A stretch of 64,000 nt of DNA from CAYZJB01 sp964602985. GTDB lineage: Bacteria > CLD3 > SB21. The stretch spans positions 161,916 to 225,915 of the forward strand of contig CAZRTJ010000004.1 in assembly GCA_964602985.1 (NCBI GenBank), read 5' to 3'. Both the position numbers and the translations under genes were made by a program. Below the pieces are notes generated by a model. It was given only the letters and a program-made list of their open reading frames with translations, searched no databases and had not been told where the DNA came from. The first letter of the stretch is position 1; the number at the start of each line of letters is the position of its first letter. Of the stretch, positions 42,511 through 50,939 are shown one piece after another.

Positions 42511-44579
42511 CGGTCCGAGGGATGCAAGATGCGGTGAATTTCTTTCAGGAGATTCTCACGCGAGAACATGGTCTTCTGGAAGATGTAGCAGTGCGGTCCG
42601 GACAGTTTCTGTTGGTCTTCCCGGGTCAGCAATTTTCCGGTCAGAATCAGCACGGGTGTTTCACTCAATTCCTGACTGGAACGAATATTCTTGAGCACAG
42701 CAAATCCGTCGGTTTGAGGCATCATCAGATCCAGAATCACCAGGTCAAAACGCTTTTTGCTGGTCATCTGAATGGCCATGTCCCCGCTGGTGGCCACTTC
42801 GCTGAGGAAATCATCGGATTCCAGAATTTCCTCGACGAGTTCGGCCTGGGACATGTCATCATCGACAACCAGAATCTTCCGCAGTCCTTTTTCTTCAACC
42901 AGTTTGGCAATGCGCTTGGCAAGCATCTCCCGCGGAACCGGCTTGACCATGTAGTCAGACGCTCCCAAACTGAAGCCGAGTTTCCGGTTGTCGATCATCG
43001 ATACGATGGCAACCGGAATGGTCCGTGTGGAGTCCTGGTTCTTCAGTCTCTGCAGAATTTCCCACCCATCTTTTTCCGGCAGCATGATATCGAGGACAAT
43101 GACCGCCGGCTTCACTTGTTCGGCGAGTCGGAGGCCTTCGACGCCGTCCCGCACGCACACGACCTGCGTGCGATTCGACTGGAGCGCTGTCTTGGCGGCC
43201 AGCGCAGCCTCGGGATCGTCGTCGATGACCAGGATGGACTCCTTGGCGGCATCCAATTCCCTATTGGTAAACACCTCGTGCCCTTCGACGTGCTTGAGCT
43301 CCGTTCGGGTGGGAGTCGTCTTTTGAACTCCATACCCGACGCGTTTGGCAGGCAATTGGAAGGAAAACGAAGAACCTTTGCCGACTTCGCTTTCCACCCA
43401 GATCCGACCACCAAGCAACTCCACCAGTTTCTTCGTCAAGGCCAGGCCCAGTCCGGTGCCTCCGTATTTTCGCGTCGTCGTGCCGTCGATCTGACGAAAT
43501 GGATCGAAAATCGTCTCGAAGTGTTTGGCTTCAATCCCGATCCCCGTGTCTTGCACCGTGAACTCCAGGACGTCATCGAATTTGGTCTTCCTGACGAACA
43601 GGGTGACACGTCCCTTGGGGGTGAACTTGATGGCGTTGGAGAGGAGGTTCAACAGGATTTGCTTCAGTTTGTTTTCATCCGTGCTGTGTAACGGAAGTCC
43701 CGGGTCGTTCTCGATGACCAACTCCAGTTCCGCATCCCGTACCAGTTGACGCACGGTAATTTCGATCGTGGAGAGAAATTCCTCGACGTCATATTCGGAG
43801 ACGATCAGGTCCATGCGCCCGGCTTCGATTTTCGAAATATCCAGGATATCGTTGATCAGGTTAAGCAGGTTTTTTCCACTCTTTTCGATGATTTTCACCT
43901 GCTTTTCCTGCTCTTCGGTCAAATCTCCGTCCATGCGGGCGAGCAGGATGCTGGAGAGAGCCAGGATGGAGTTGAGCGGCGTGCGCAATTCGTGGCTCAT
44001 GTTGGACAGGAACTGAGATTTCAGGCGATTGGATTCTTCCGCGCTCTTGCGCATTTCTTCGATCTGGCGATACGCTTTTTCCAACTCGGATCGACGCTGC
44101 TCGAACTCGAATTTCTTCTTTTCCAGATCTCGGTAGGATTGCGACACGTGGTCATCGGCATGGACTCGATGCGATACGTCGGACAGTGTGCAGACTCGAC
44201 CGATGGCCTTTTGGCGCGCGTCGACATACGGCCGCACCCGGAACAACAGGTGCGTCACGGTTGGGTGGTGTACGCGCAGGGTGATTTCGTTGCTCTCGTC
44301 TGGCAGTCGCCATTGGTCCGGATCCGCGAAAAAACCCGACGTCTTGCGGAGGAGGGCCGATACGGGTTTTCCATAGTATGTGCCGGGCTCGATCGCGAAA
44401 AACGCGGAAAAACCGGAATTGCAGTAGACCGTCTTTCCCTTGCCGTCGATGATCCAGATCAATTCATCGAGGGAGTCGCCCAGGTAGTCCGGAGAAAAGC
44501 GCCGCGCGGTACGGCGGGAGGGTTTCTTCTTTTTTTGCGCCGGTTTCTTCCGGCGCGCAAGGGCGGGTTTGCGGGCCAT
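42507..44579 (-). CDS. Hybrid sensor histidine kinase (PAS-HisKA-HATPase-REC-REC)
   Basis: 690 aa, soluble. A Lys/Arg-rich N-terminus (1-28), a PAS domain about 30-145 (LDELIWIIDGKGKTVYCNSG), a coiled coil, HisKA (FLSNMSHELRTPLNSILALS, phospho-His), HATPase_c (NLLSNAIKFTPKG, DTGIGI, YGGTGLGLALTKKLVELLGG), then two receiver domains (VIVLDIMLPEKDGWE and LVILDLMMPQTDGF) with conserved Lys in MVKPVPRE and FQKTMFS. It is translationally linked to the REC-GGDEF gene. Placement between gcvH and gcvP is unusual; whether it senses glycine or one-carbon status is speculation. Confidence 0.92.
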   Translation of the reverse strand: MARKPALARRKKPAQKKKKPSRRTARRFSPDYLGDSLDELIWIIDGKGKTVYCNSGFSAFFAIEPGTYYGKPVSALLRKTSGFFADPDQWRLPDESNEITLRVHHPTVTHLLFRVRPYVDARQKAIGRVCTLSDVSHRVHADDHVSQSYRDLEKKKFEFEQRRSELEKAYRQIEEMRKSAEESNRLKSQFLSNMSHELRTPLNSILALSSILLARMDGDLTEEQEKQVKIIEKSGKNLLNLINDILDISKIEAGRMDLIVSEYDVEEFLSTIEITVRQLVRDAELELVIENDPGLPLHSTDENKLKQILLNLLSNAIKFTPKGRVTLFVRKTKFDDVLEFTVQDTGIGIEAKHFETIFDPFRQIDGTTTRKYGGTGLGLALTKKLVELLGGRIWVESEVGKGSSFSFQLPAKRVGYGVQKTTPTRTELKHVEGHEVFTNRELDAAKESILVIDDDPEAALAAKTALQSNRTQVVCVRDGVEGLRLAEQVKPAVIVLDIMLPEKDGWEILQRLKNQDSTRTIPVAIVSMIDNRKLGFSLGASDYMVKPVPREMLAKRIAKLVEEKGLRKILVVDDDMSQAELVEEILESDDFLSEVATSGDMAIQMTSKKRFDLVILDLMMPQTDGFAVLKNIRSSQELSETPVLILTGKLLTREDQQKLSGPHCYIFQKTMFSRENLLKEIHRILHPSDR

Positions 44580-44582
44580 GCC

Positions 44583-44960
44583 TCAGTGGCCGATCGAACT
44601 CTTGTAGGCGTCCGCTTTCAGCATTCCTTCGGTCTCCGGCGTCTTCATTTTCATTTTGATGATCCATCCTTTGCCGTACGGATCCGAATTGATCACCTCG
44701 GCGTGGTCTTGAAGTTCGGCATTCACTGCGGTGACTTCTCCGGCGATGGGCGCGTACAGATCGCTCACCGTTTTGACGGCCTCGATCGATCCGAAGACGC
44801 CATGGGCCTCCAGTTTCGTTCCGACCTGCGGCAGTTCGACAAAAATAATGTCGCCCAGCTCGGACTGTGCATAGTCCGTGATTCCGATTGTCGCCTCGCC
44901 GCCGTTTATCAGAACCCACTCGTGCGAGGACGTGTAATACAAGTTGTCCGGGAAATTCAT
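44583..44960 (-). CDS. gcvH: Glycine cleavage system H protein
   Basis: 125 aa. YYTSSHEWVLINGGEATIGI start, ELGDIIFVELPQVG, and the lipoylated Lys in FGSIEAVKTVSDLYAPIAGE; NSDPYGKGWIIKMK follows. It shuttles the aminomethyl group between GcvP, GcvT and GcvL. Its stop is 3 bp before the hybrid kinase start; the TPR gene stop is 15 bp upstream. Confidence 0.97.
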   Translation of the reverse strand: MNFPDNLYYTSSHEWVLINGGEATIGITDYAQSELGDIIFVELPQVGTKLEAHGVFGSIEAVKTVSDLYAPIAGEVTAVNAELQDHAEVINSDPYGKGWIIKMKMKTPETEGMLKADAYKSSIGH

Positions 44961-44975
44961 GCGATTACTCCTTGG

Positions 44976-46913
44976 CTACCCTGCGAGTTGTGTACTCCAG
45001 AGGTACAGTCGTTTTAGTTCAAGCATCTTCCGGTCGATTTTTGCGTCCGTCGGATTCTTCTGTTTCAAAACTTTGCAGGCTTTGTAGGCGGTGCCAAATT
45101 GTCCCATGCGAACGTATTCGTCGACGGTCTCAAAGGTCACGTTCTGGACATCGATCTCGGACGTCTCGGCCTCGGTGGTTTCCTCGATGACCTCTTCTTC
45201 GTATTCGACTTCCTCCACGTCCGATTCCACGCGCGCCGTCGTGGTCTTCTTTTCCGCGGCCGGGGTCTGAACGACGGCCGGTTCGACTTTCTTTTGGATG
45301 TCTTTTTGGACAGGTGGCTCGACCGGCTTGGGCTTCTTTTCGACGGGCACATCCTTCTTGGGCTCGATCGCGGGTTCGACCGGCGGGGCCTCCAAAGTCG
45401 CTTCCTTCAGGTCGGCGCCGCGGAGACCCTGCAGATAAGCCCGATAGGAAATGTCCGGTTCTTCCACAACCGGAGTGTTCAACCATGTGATGATTTCCTC
45501 GGCACGGTCCGTCGTCAGCAGGAAGGTGGCGAAGTCGATCGGTTCATTGGCCGTCTCGTTCAGATATTGCGCCAGGGATATTTCCTGTTCGTCTATCGTT
45601 GCCTCATGTCTGGCTTTTTCATCCGTCAGGGATTCGACGTACTCGCCATAGGAGACGTCGCGGTCCTTCGACGGCGTGTCCACGACCGCTTCATCGGCGA
45701 GCTTGTGTACGAGAGACAATTCGGAATCATCGGCGGCCCCGTAGGGTTCTTCCTCCGTGAAGAGAGCTTCCATCAGGAGCGCTTCGTCGGTCAGGATATC
45801 GAGATAGTCTTTGTAGGTGAGTTCGACTTCGTCGAGCGCGTCTTCTGTCCCTTCCGCCGGAGCGACCGGGGTTTCCTCGACAGGGAATTGGGTTTCCATC
45901 ACAAAGTCTGTTGGAGTTTCCCTCGCGGCTTGCTGTGTGGTCGGTGTCGAGGCCGCGATCAGATCGTTGATCACCGCGCGAGAGGTCAGGACGGCCTTGC
46001 CGGCGTCGACGAGCGCCTTTCTCTTCTTGTGGTCGGCGAAAGAAACCTCGTCGTCCACACAGAAGTACAGCATGCCGTTTCTATCCGTGAAGGCAGGCTG
46101 CAGCGTGCCGAGATCCGGAGCGGGAATCTTCTCGACCGGCTGAACGATCGGCTCCGTTTTCTTTGGCTCGATCTTCACTTCCGGCACAATCTGCGTCTTT
46201 GTTGCCTTGGATGCGACTGCAGACTCGGCGGTATCGGCGACTTCTTTGGCCTTTCCTGTTTTGGCGGCCAACTCGACCAGATCGTCTTTGATCAGGAAGT
46301 CGGCTTCCGAGTGTTTGGGCTTTCGAGTCGCTTCTTTCGGTTCTTCGACGGCTTGAGCTTCTACCTTCTCCCGGGGTTCCGGTTTGGGCACCGGCGGTGG
46401 ACTGGGCTCGACGGTTTGCCGCTCTTCCTCGTCGTCACCTTTGATTTTCTGAAAATCGTCCCGCAACTCCTTCATTTGTTGAAGGACTTCGAGATTGAGC
46501 GGGTCCACGCGCAGGACCGTCCGGTATCGGTTCACCGCTGTCTTGATGTCGTTCGTTTCGAGGGCAATGTCGCCGAGCAATTTGTGGACGGCGGCATTGG
46601 CGGGGGCCATGCTCAGCATCTGATTGAGGATTTCTTTGGCTTTGGCCTTGTTCCCGCTTCGGTAATACGCTTTGGCCAATACCAGTGTGGCCGGCGCGTA
46701 CTGCGGGTAGTTCTGTAGTCCGTTTTCGCACAGCTGGATCGCCTGCGGATAATCCCCGATGCCAATGTACGCATCCGCCAGTTCCGCGAATCGGATGGTC
46801 CGCGGTTGTGCAACGACTTTGGTTTCGATCTGTTGGATCAGCGAAACGAGGTTAATCTCGGCCAGTACCTCTTTGGCGCTGATGGAGGAAGACGCTGATT
46901 TTGCTTTGGCCAT
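44976..46913 (-). CDS. TPR protein with acidic Pro/Glu-rich middle and a repeated Tyr/Leu motif
   Basis: 645 aa. Residues 35-155 hold three TPRs (FAELADAYIGIGDYPQAIQL, ATLVLAKAYYRSGNKAKAKE, AVHKLLGDIALETNDIKTAV); 600-640 hold one more. The middle is low-complexity, rich in E, P, K and V. Within it a motif of the form [DE]-[IV]-S-Y-x-x-Y-[LV]-x-x-L occurs at 363-382 (ELTYKDYLDILTDEALLM), 419-438 (DVSYGEYVESLTDEK), 444-457 (EISLAQYLNETA) and 487-505 (DISYRAYLQGLRG), like short binding repeats. No signal peptide: a cytoplasmic scaffold. Function unknown; it sits between the GT2 gene and gcvH. Confidence 0.82.
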   Translation of the reverse strand: MAKAKSASSSISAKEVLAEINLVSLIQQIETKVVAQPRTIRFAELADAYIGIGDYPQAIQLCENGLQNYPQYAPATLVLAKAYYRSGNKAKAKEILNQMLSMAPANAAVHKLLGDIALETNDIKTAVNRYRTVLRVDPLNLEVLQQMKELRDDFQKIKGDDEEERQTVEPSPPPVPKPEPREKVEAQAVEEPKEATRKPKHSEADFLIKDDLVELAAKTGKAKEVADTAESAVASKATKTQIVPEVKIEPKKTEPIVQPVEKIPAPDLGTLQPAFTDRNGMLYFCVDDEVSFADHKKRKALVDAGKAVLTSRAVINDLIAASTPTTQQAARETPTDFVMETQFPVEETPVAPAEGTEDALDEVELTYKDYLDILTDEALLMEALFTEEEPYGAADDSELSLVHKLADEAVVDTPSKDRDVSYGEYVESLTDEKARHEATIDEQEISLAQYLNETANEPIDFATFLLTTDRAEEIITWLNTPVVEEPDISYRAYLQGLRGADLKEATLEAPPVEPAIEPKKDVPVEKKPKPVEPPVQKDIQKKVEPAVVQTPAAEKKTTTARVESDVEEVEYEEEVIEETTEAETSEIDVQNVTFETVDEYVRMGQFGTAYKACKVLKQKNPTDAKIDRKMLELKRLYLWSTQLAG

Positions 46914-46920
46914 TTTCCCG

Positions 46921-48408
46921 TCAAGTCTCCTGTCCGACGGCGTGTATGATTTTCCGGCGTAAAGATAGGAAAGCTATCATGCAAAAGCCAATCAAAGTCC
47001 AGAAATTAAAGAAAATCATCCCGACAAAGTTGGCCCGGTCGTCCAGCAGGTTTCGAATCCCAATGACAGATGTGTACACCGCGTACGCAATCATGGCCAA
47101 TTCCAGACAGACGATCCAATCGAGTCCTACACTGTACCGCCGGGCGGACGATGGACCGAGGAATCCCCACTTGGGAGTGCGTATGAAGGCGGAGCGGACA
47201 TTGAAGAAACCCTCCAGAACGGCGCGGGAATTACTGATGGACAACCCGATGCTTCCCATCATGAAGATGGGAAAGAGCAGCATTTTCTTTTTCCAATGTC
47301 GATTGATGGTTTTCTCGGCGTGCCAGTAAAACCAGAATAGCCCGAGGATGGTAACGATAAAAAACGTCATCAAGTCCAGCAAGAAATTGAATCGCCCTTC
47401 CGGATTGGGAAGCAGCAAAATCGACGCGTTGAGGATGCAGGAGAGGAGCACAAAGACGTACGAAAAATTGCTCGTCAGGTGAAAGACGGACTGAATCTTG
47501 GTCCACAGCGGAATCTCCGCGCGAAGCAGTTTGGGGAGTAATTTCTTGGCGGTTTCGATCGAACCCTTGGTCCAGCGAAACTGCTGAGACTTGAGCGCGT
47601 TGATTTCGACGGGCAGTTCGCCGGGACACACCACGTCATTGAGATAGACAAATTTCCATCCCTTCAGTTGTGCGCGGTAGCTCAGGTCGAGATCTTCGGT
47701 CAGGGTGTCGTCGTGCCAATTGCCGGCGTCCAGGATGCATGCCTTTCGCCAGACGCCTCCGGTGCCGTTGAAATTGATCAGGAATCCCGCGCGGTTGCGG
47801 GCCAGTTGTTGAATCACGAAGTGCCCGTTCAGTCCGATGGACTGCGAACGGGTCAGCCACGAGTACTCTTCATTCAGATGACCCCATCGGGTTTGGACCA
47901 TGCCGATGTGAGGTCCGGCAAATTTCGAAACGGTCTGACGCAGAAAGTCCCGCTCCGGAATGAAATCCGCGTCAAAGATGGCGATGAACTCGCCTCGCGC
48001 AGACGGCAGGGCCTCTCGCAAGGCGCCCGCCTTGTACCCTTTGCGATCCACGCGATGAATCCAGTCGATCAGGAATCCATCCCCTCGCAGACGCTCCACC
48101 TCGCGCCTCGTCAGTTCAGCTGTTTCATCGGTCGAGTCGTCCAATACCTGGATATGGAGCCGGTCGCGTGACCAGTCCAGGGCGCACGCCGAGCGGATCA
48201 ATCGTTCCGCGACAAAATATTCGTTAAAGATCGGCAGTTGGACCGTCACCCAGGGAAGGTCTTCCTCCGCCAGTCTTCGTGTCGGAAGGGGCGGATCGTT
48301 TCGATGTTTCAGGAAGTAGTAGACGATCACAAAATTGTGCGTGCTGAACAGAAACAGAATCAACATGCACAACAGATAGGCGTATAACAACGCCAGGGCG
48401 ATATCCAT
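46921..48408 (-). CDS. GT2 processive glycosyltransferase (CESA/CslA-like, glucomannan synthase type)
   Basis: 495 aa. One N-terminal TM helix, the GT-A domain with VTVQLPIFNEYFVAERLI, VLDDSTDET (first Asp), IFDADFIPERDFL (DxD), TLTEDLDLSYR (catalytic base, TED) and KSQQFRWTKG (QxxRW), then four or more C-terminal TM helices. This is the membrane beta-glycan synthase architecture, close to CslA mannan/glucan synthases. The polymer cannot be specified. No BcsB- or PilZ-type partner is encoded nearby. Downstream of lptE in the gmk-led set. Confidence 0.9.
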   Translation of the reverse strand: MDIALALLYAYLLCMLILFLFSTHNFVIVYYFLKHRNDPPLPTRRLAEEDLPWVTVQLPIFNEYFVAERLIRSACALDWSRDRLHIQVLDDSTDETAELTRREVERLRGDGFLIDWIHRVDRKGYKAGALREALPSARGEFIAIFDADFIPERDFLRQTVSKFAGPHIGMVQTRWGHLNEEYSWLTRSQSIGLNGHFVIQQLARNRAGFLINFNGTGGVWRKACILDAGNWHDDTLTEDLDLSYRAQLKGWKFVYLNDVVCPGELPVEINALKSQQFRWTKGSIETAKKLLPKLLRAEIPLWTKIQSVFHLTSNFSYVFVLLSCILNASILLLPNPEGRFNFLLDLMTFFIVTILGLFWFYWHAEKTINRHWKKKMLLFPIFMMGSIGLSISNSRAVLEGFFNVRSAFIRTPKWGFLGPSSARRYSVGLDWIVCLELAMIAYAVYTSVIGIRNLLDDRANFVGMIFFNFWTLIGFCMIAFLSLRRKIIHAVGQET

Positions 48409-48441
48409 AACGGGGTTTTTTCTCCTCTGCGGGTTACGGGG

Positions 48442-48924
48442 TTACCAGTTTGACACGACCTTGTTGAGTATGTTCTGCGCGATCGTCTGCAACGCTTCGT
48501 CGAGACCGTCCGCTCGACGACGGGCGCCTTGCAACATGTAACGTCCTGTGCCGGAAATCATTTCTTCCCACAGGACCTTTTTTTCACGCGCGTCTTCGTA
48601 TCGAATACTGGCTGTGACCGTGATTTTATAGTCATTGGTCGTAAACCCGGAGCCGCTTCCTTCGAACGTGAAGGGCGCATCTTCGAGTTTGATGATTTTT
48701 CCAATCAGCAGAACATCCGCCGACGAACGATCCGTGATTTTCAGATTATTGTCTTCCAGAATGGCATCGGTGACTTGAGCCGTGAGTTTTTCTCGTATCC
48801 CGGGTTCTGAAGTCTGGTTTTCAAACACCGGCACATGCACGTTGCGATGGGAGCCGAGATTGGCGCCGCTGAAGGAGTAGGTGCACGAGGCCAGGAGTGC
48901 GCCGATCCACATCCACCATCTCAT
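48442..48924 (-). CDS. lptE: LPS-assembly lipoprotein LptE
   Basis: 160 aa. MRWWMWIGALLASCTYSFSG has a lipobox (LASC) and the CxYSFSGAN start typical of FCB LptE. FENQTSEPGIREKLTAQVTD, AILEDNNLKIT and DYKITVTASIRYED match the LptE fold. It plugs the LptD barrel for LPS delivery to the outer membrane. LptD is not in the window. Its ATG overlaps the sigma-54 activator stop (ATGA at 48921). Confidence 0.88.
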   Translation of the reverse strand: MRWWMWIGALLASCTYSFSGANLGSHRNVHVPVFENQTSEPGIREKLTAQVTDAILEDNNLKITDRSSADVLLIGKIIKLEDAPFTFEGSGSGFTTNDYKITVTASIRYEDAREKKVLWEEMISGTGRYMLQGARRRADGLDEALQTIAQNILNKVVSNW

Positions 48925-50150
48925 AAGTCGAGGTCGTATTCTTTGATTTTCCGGTACAAGGTTCGTTCGGACAGTCCAAGGGACTTGGCCGCGAGCGATC
49001 GCTTGCCGCTGTACTTTCGCAGCGCCCGGATGATCATGTCGCGCTCCACCTCGTTGACGGTCATGTGATCGCGATCAACGACGGGATCTTCGACATTGTA
49101 GATCTCGGTTTCGACAATCTTGCCGGGCTGCAGTTTTTCGACGGCAGCGGTTTCGATCGGAGCCGGTGAGGCGGTGGAGGCAAACTTGGTGGCCAGGAAA
49201 TGTTTGATCTCTGTGATATCCTGCTTCAGGGACAACAACGTCCGATAGAGCAATTCCCTTTCCGCTTGTTCCGGCGTGACATTCAGGCGGATCGGCAGAT
49301 TGTCTTCCCGTTCGTCGTCGAGTTCGTCCACGTCACGAAAGTTCTCGAGATGCGCGCGGACGTCCGCCGCCGTGACCGGTTGTCCGCGTTTCAGCGTGAC
49401 CAGACTTTCGACAAAATTGCGAAGCTCGCGCACATTGCCGGGCCACCGATACTGGATCAGCAGGTCCATAGCCTCTCCCGTGAAGCCTTTGACGGGAACG
49501 TGCTTCTCCGTCGCAAAGTCGCCCAGAAATCTTTCGACCAAGACCGGGATATCTTCCTTGCGTGTCCGCAAGGGTGGCAGTTCGACGGTAATGGCCTTGA
49601 GCCGATAATACAAATCCTTCCGGAAATCGCCCCGGCGCACCATGGACTCCAAGTGACGATTGGTCGCGGCCAGGACACGCACATCGGACTTGCGCGTCAC
49701 GGACCCTCCGACCTTCAGAAATTCGCCTGTTTCCAAAACGCGGAGAAGTTTGACCTGCGTCGCGAGCGGCATTTCGCCAACCTCGTCGAGGAAGATCGTT
49801 CCGCCATTCGCCGCTTCGAAATACCCCTTTCGTTCGGCGACGGCTCCCGTAAAGGCCCCCCGCTCGTGGCCGAACAGTTCGGATTCCAGGATGCCTTCGG
49901 CGATCGCGCCGCTGTTGACGATGATCAGCGGTCGATTCTTGCGCGGACTCATTTCATGGATGGCTTTGGCGATGAGGTCTTTGCCGGTACCGCTTTCGCC
50001 GATGATCAGCACCGGAACATCCGACGGGGCGATGCCGCTCAGATCGTCCAGGATCTTTCGGATCGCTGGGGACTTGCCGATGATCCCAAAAGGGGAAGGC
50101 GGAGTGTCCTCGTCGCGGAAGACAAACTCGGATGTAGGGGTTTCGACCAT
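48921..50150 (-). CDS. Sigma-54-dependent activator without receiver domain (PspF-like layout)
   Basis: 409 aa from ATG 50148-50150. The AAA+ domain starts almost at once (FGIIGKSPAIRKILDDL, Walker A IIGESGTGKDLIAKAI, ELFGHERGAFTGAVAERKG with intact GAFTGA, GTIFLDEVGEM, WPGNVRELRNFVESL). A linker rich in D and E follows, and a Fis-type HTH ends the protein (AAKSLGLSERTLYRKIKEYD). With no sensory domain, activity must be set by a partner protein or by level. A TTG 6 nt upstream (50156) is in frame, but ATG is preferred. It lies 2 bp after gmk and overlaps lptE, so it may control envelope genes; this is inference. Confidence 0.92.
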   Translation of the reverse strand: MVETPTSEFVFRDEDTPPSPFGIIGKSPAIRKILDDLSGIAPSDVPVLIIGESGTGKDLIAKAIHEMSPRKNRPLIIVNSGAIAEGILESELFGHERGAFTGAVAERKGYFEAANGGTIFLDEVGEMPLATQVKLLRVLETGEFLKVGGSVTRKSDVRVLAATNRHLESMVRRGDFRKDLYYRLKAITVELPPLRTRKEDIPVLVERFLGDFATEKHVPVKGFTGEAMDLLIQYRWPGNVRELRNFVESLVTLKRGQPVTAADVRAHLENFRDVDELDDEREDNLPIRLNVTPEQAERELLYRTLLSLKQDITEIKHFLATKFASTASPAPIETAAVEKLQPGKIVETEIYNVEDPVVDRDHMTVNEVERDMIIRALRKYSGKRSLAAKSLGLSERTLYRKIKEYDLDL

Positions 50151-50152
50151 GG

Positions 50153-50719
50153 TCAACTGCGGATAATGTCGAGAATCTCCTGAGCCGCCGTTTCGATTTT
50201 CTCGTTGACGATGGTGTGATCAAATTGCGAGGCCATTTCCATTTCCTTGCCGGCACGCTCCAGACGGTCTTTCAGGCTGTCATCGTCTTCCGTGCCGCGG
50301 CTCATGAGACGTCGTTTCAGTTCTTCGATGGACGGCGGTTTGATGAAAATCAAAACCGAATGCGTCGGATATTTCTGTCGGACGGACAAGGCGCCGTTCA
50401 CATCCAAATCCATGATCACGTTACACCCCAGCTTCAGATCCGGCTCCACGGCCATGCGCAGGGTTCCATAGTAGTTTCCAAAGTGATGATCATATTCGAT
50501 GAACTGTCCGTCCTTGATATGGGCTTGAAATTCATCTTCAGAAATGAAATAATAATCTTTGCCATCGTGCTCGCCCTCGCGCTTCTTGCGGGTCGTTGCG
50601 GAAATGGAAAAAACCAACGTCGGGTCCAGTAGCAACAGCTGATCCTTGATCACGGTCTTACCGGTGCCCGATGGGGCGCTGAGAACAATCAGCTTTCCTG
50701 TAGCCTGCACCTTTGTCAT
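50153..50719 (-). CDS. gmk: Guanylate kinase
   Basis: 188 aa from ATG 50717-50719 (an in-frame GTG at 50725 adds two residues). P-loop LIVLSAPSGTGKTVI, ISATTRKKREGE (GMP binding), YYFISEDEFQAHI and GNYYGTL follow the family. It phosphorylates GMP to GDP. First gene of the long minus-strand set running through the sigma-54 activator, lptE, GT2 and TPR genes to gcvH and gcvP. Confidence 0.96.
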   Translation of the reverse strand: MTKVQATGKLIVLSAPSGTGKTVIKDQLLLLDPTLVFSISATTRKKREGEHDGKDYYFISEDEFQAHIKDGQFIEYDHHFGNYYGTLRMAVEPDLKLGCNVIMDLDVNGALSVRQKYPTHSVLIFIKPPSIEELKRRLMSRGTEDDDSLKDRLERAGKEMEMASQFDHTIVNEKIETAAQEILDIIRS

Positions 50720-50769
50720 GTTCACGTGACAAAATTTCCGCTTAGAGTATTCTGTTCAATAGTCGACGG

Positions 50770-50798
50770 AAGATAGATCATAAACCGTTATATATCAA
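50770..50798 (-). promoter_or_regulatory. Sigma-70-type promoter for gmk
   Basis: On the minus strand TTGATA (50793-50798), 17-bp spacer, TATCTT (50770-50775); start near 50763, a leader of about 45 nt. Confidence 0.55.
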
Positions 50799-50898
50799 GA
50801 CGTTTTCATTTGTTTTCATTGCCAGGAGGCATCGCGCTTTTTAGAGGATTGTGCAGTCTGTATCGGAAGTCCATTTTGTTTGTCTGCCGATAAATCGA

Positions 50899-50927
50899 TT
50901 GCGCCATGAAAACGAGCGAGCTATATT
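50899..50927 (+). promoter_or_regulatory. Sigma-70-type promoter for the TPR/outer-membrane-protein pair
   Basis: TTGCGC (50899-50904), 17-bp spacer, TATATT (50922-50927). The predicted start near 50934 leaves only about 6 nt before ATG 50940, and no Shine-Dalgarno sequence is visible, so the transcript may be nearly leaderless or the real start may be an internal codon. Confidence 0.5.
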
Positions 50928-50939
50928 TTTCAAATTCAC

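Noticed and set aside
45099..46718. 539-codon plus-strand open frame
   Set aside because: Antisense of the TPR gene; low-complexity Arg/Phe/Leu peptide produced by the biased Glu/Pro-rich region.
50151..50156. TTG start for the sigma-54 activator two codons upstream
   Set aside because: ATG at 50148-50150 is adequate and lies directly after the gmk stop.
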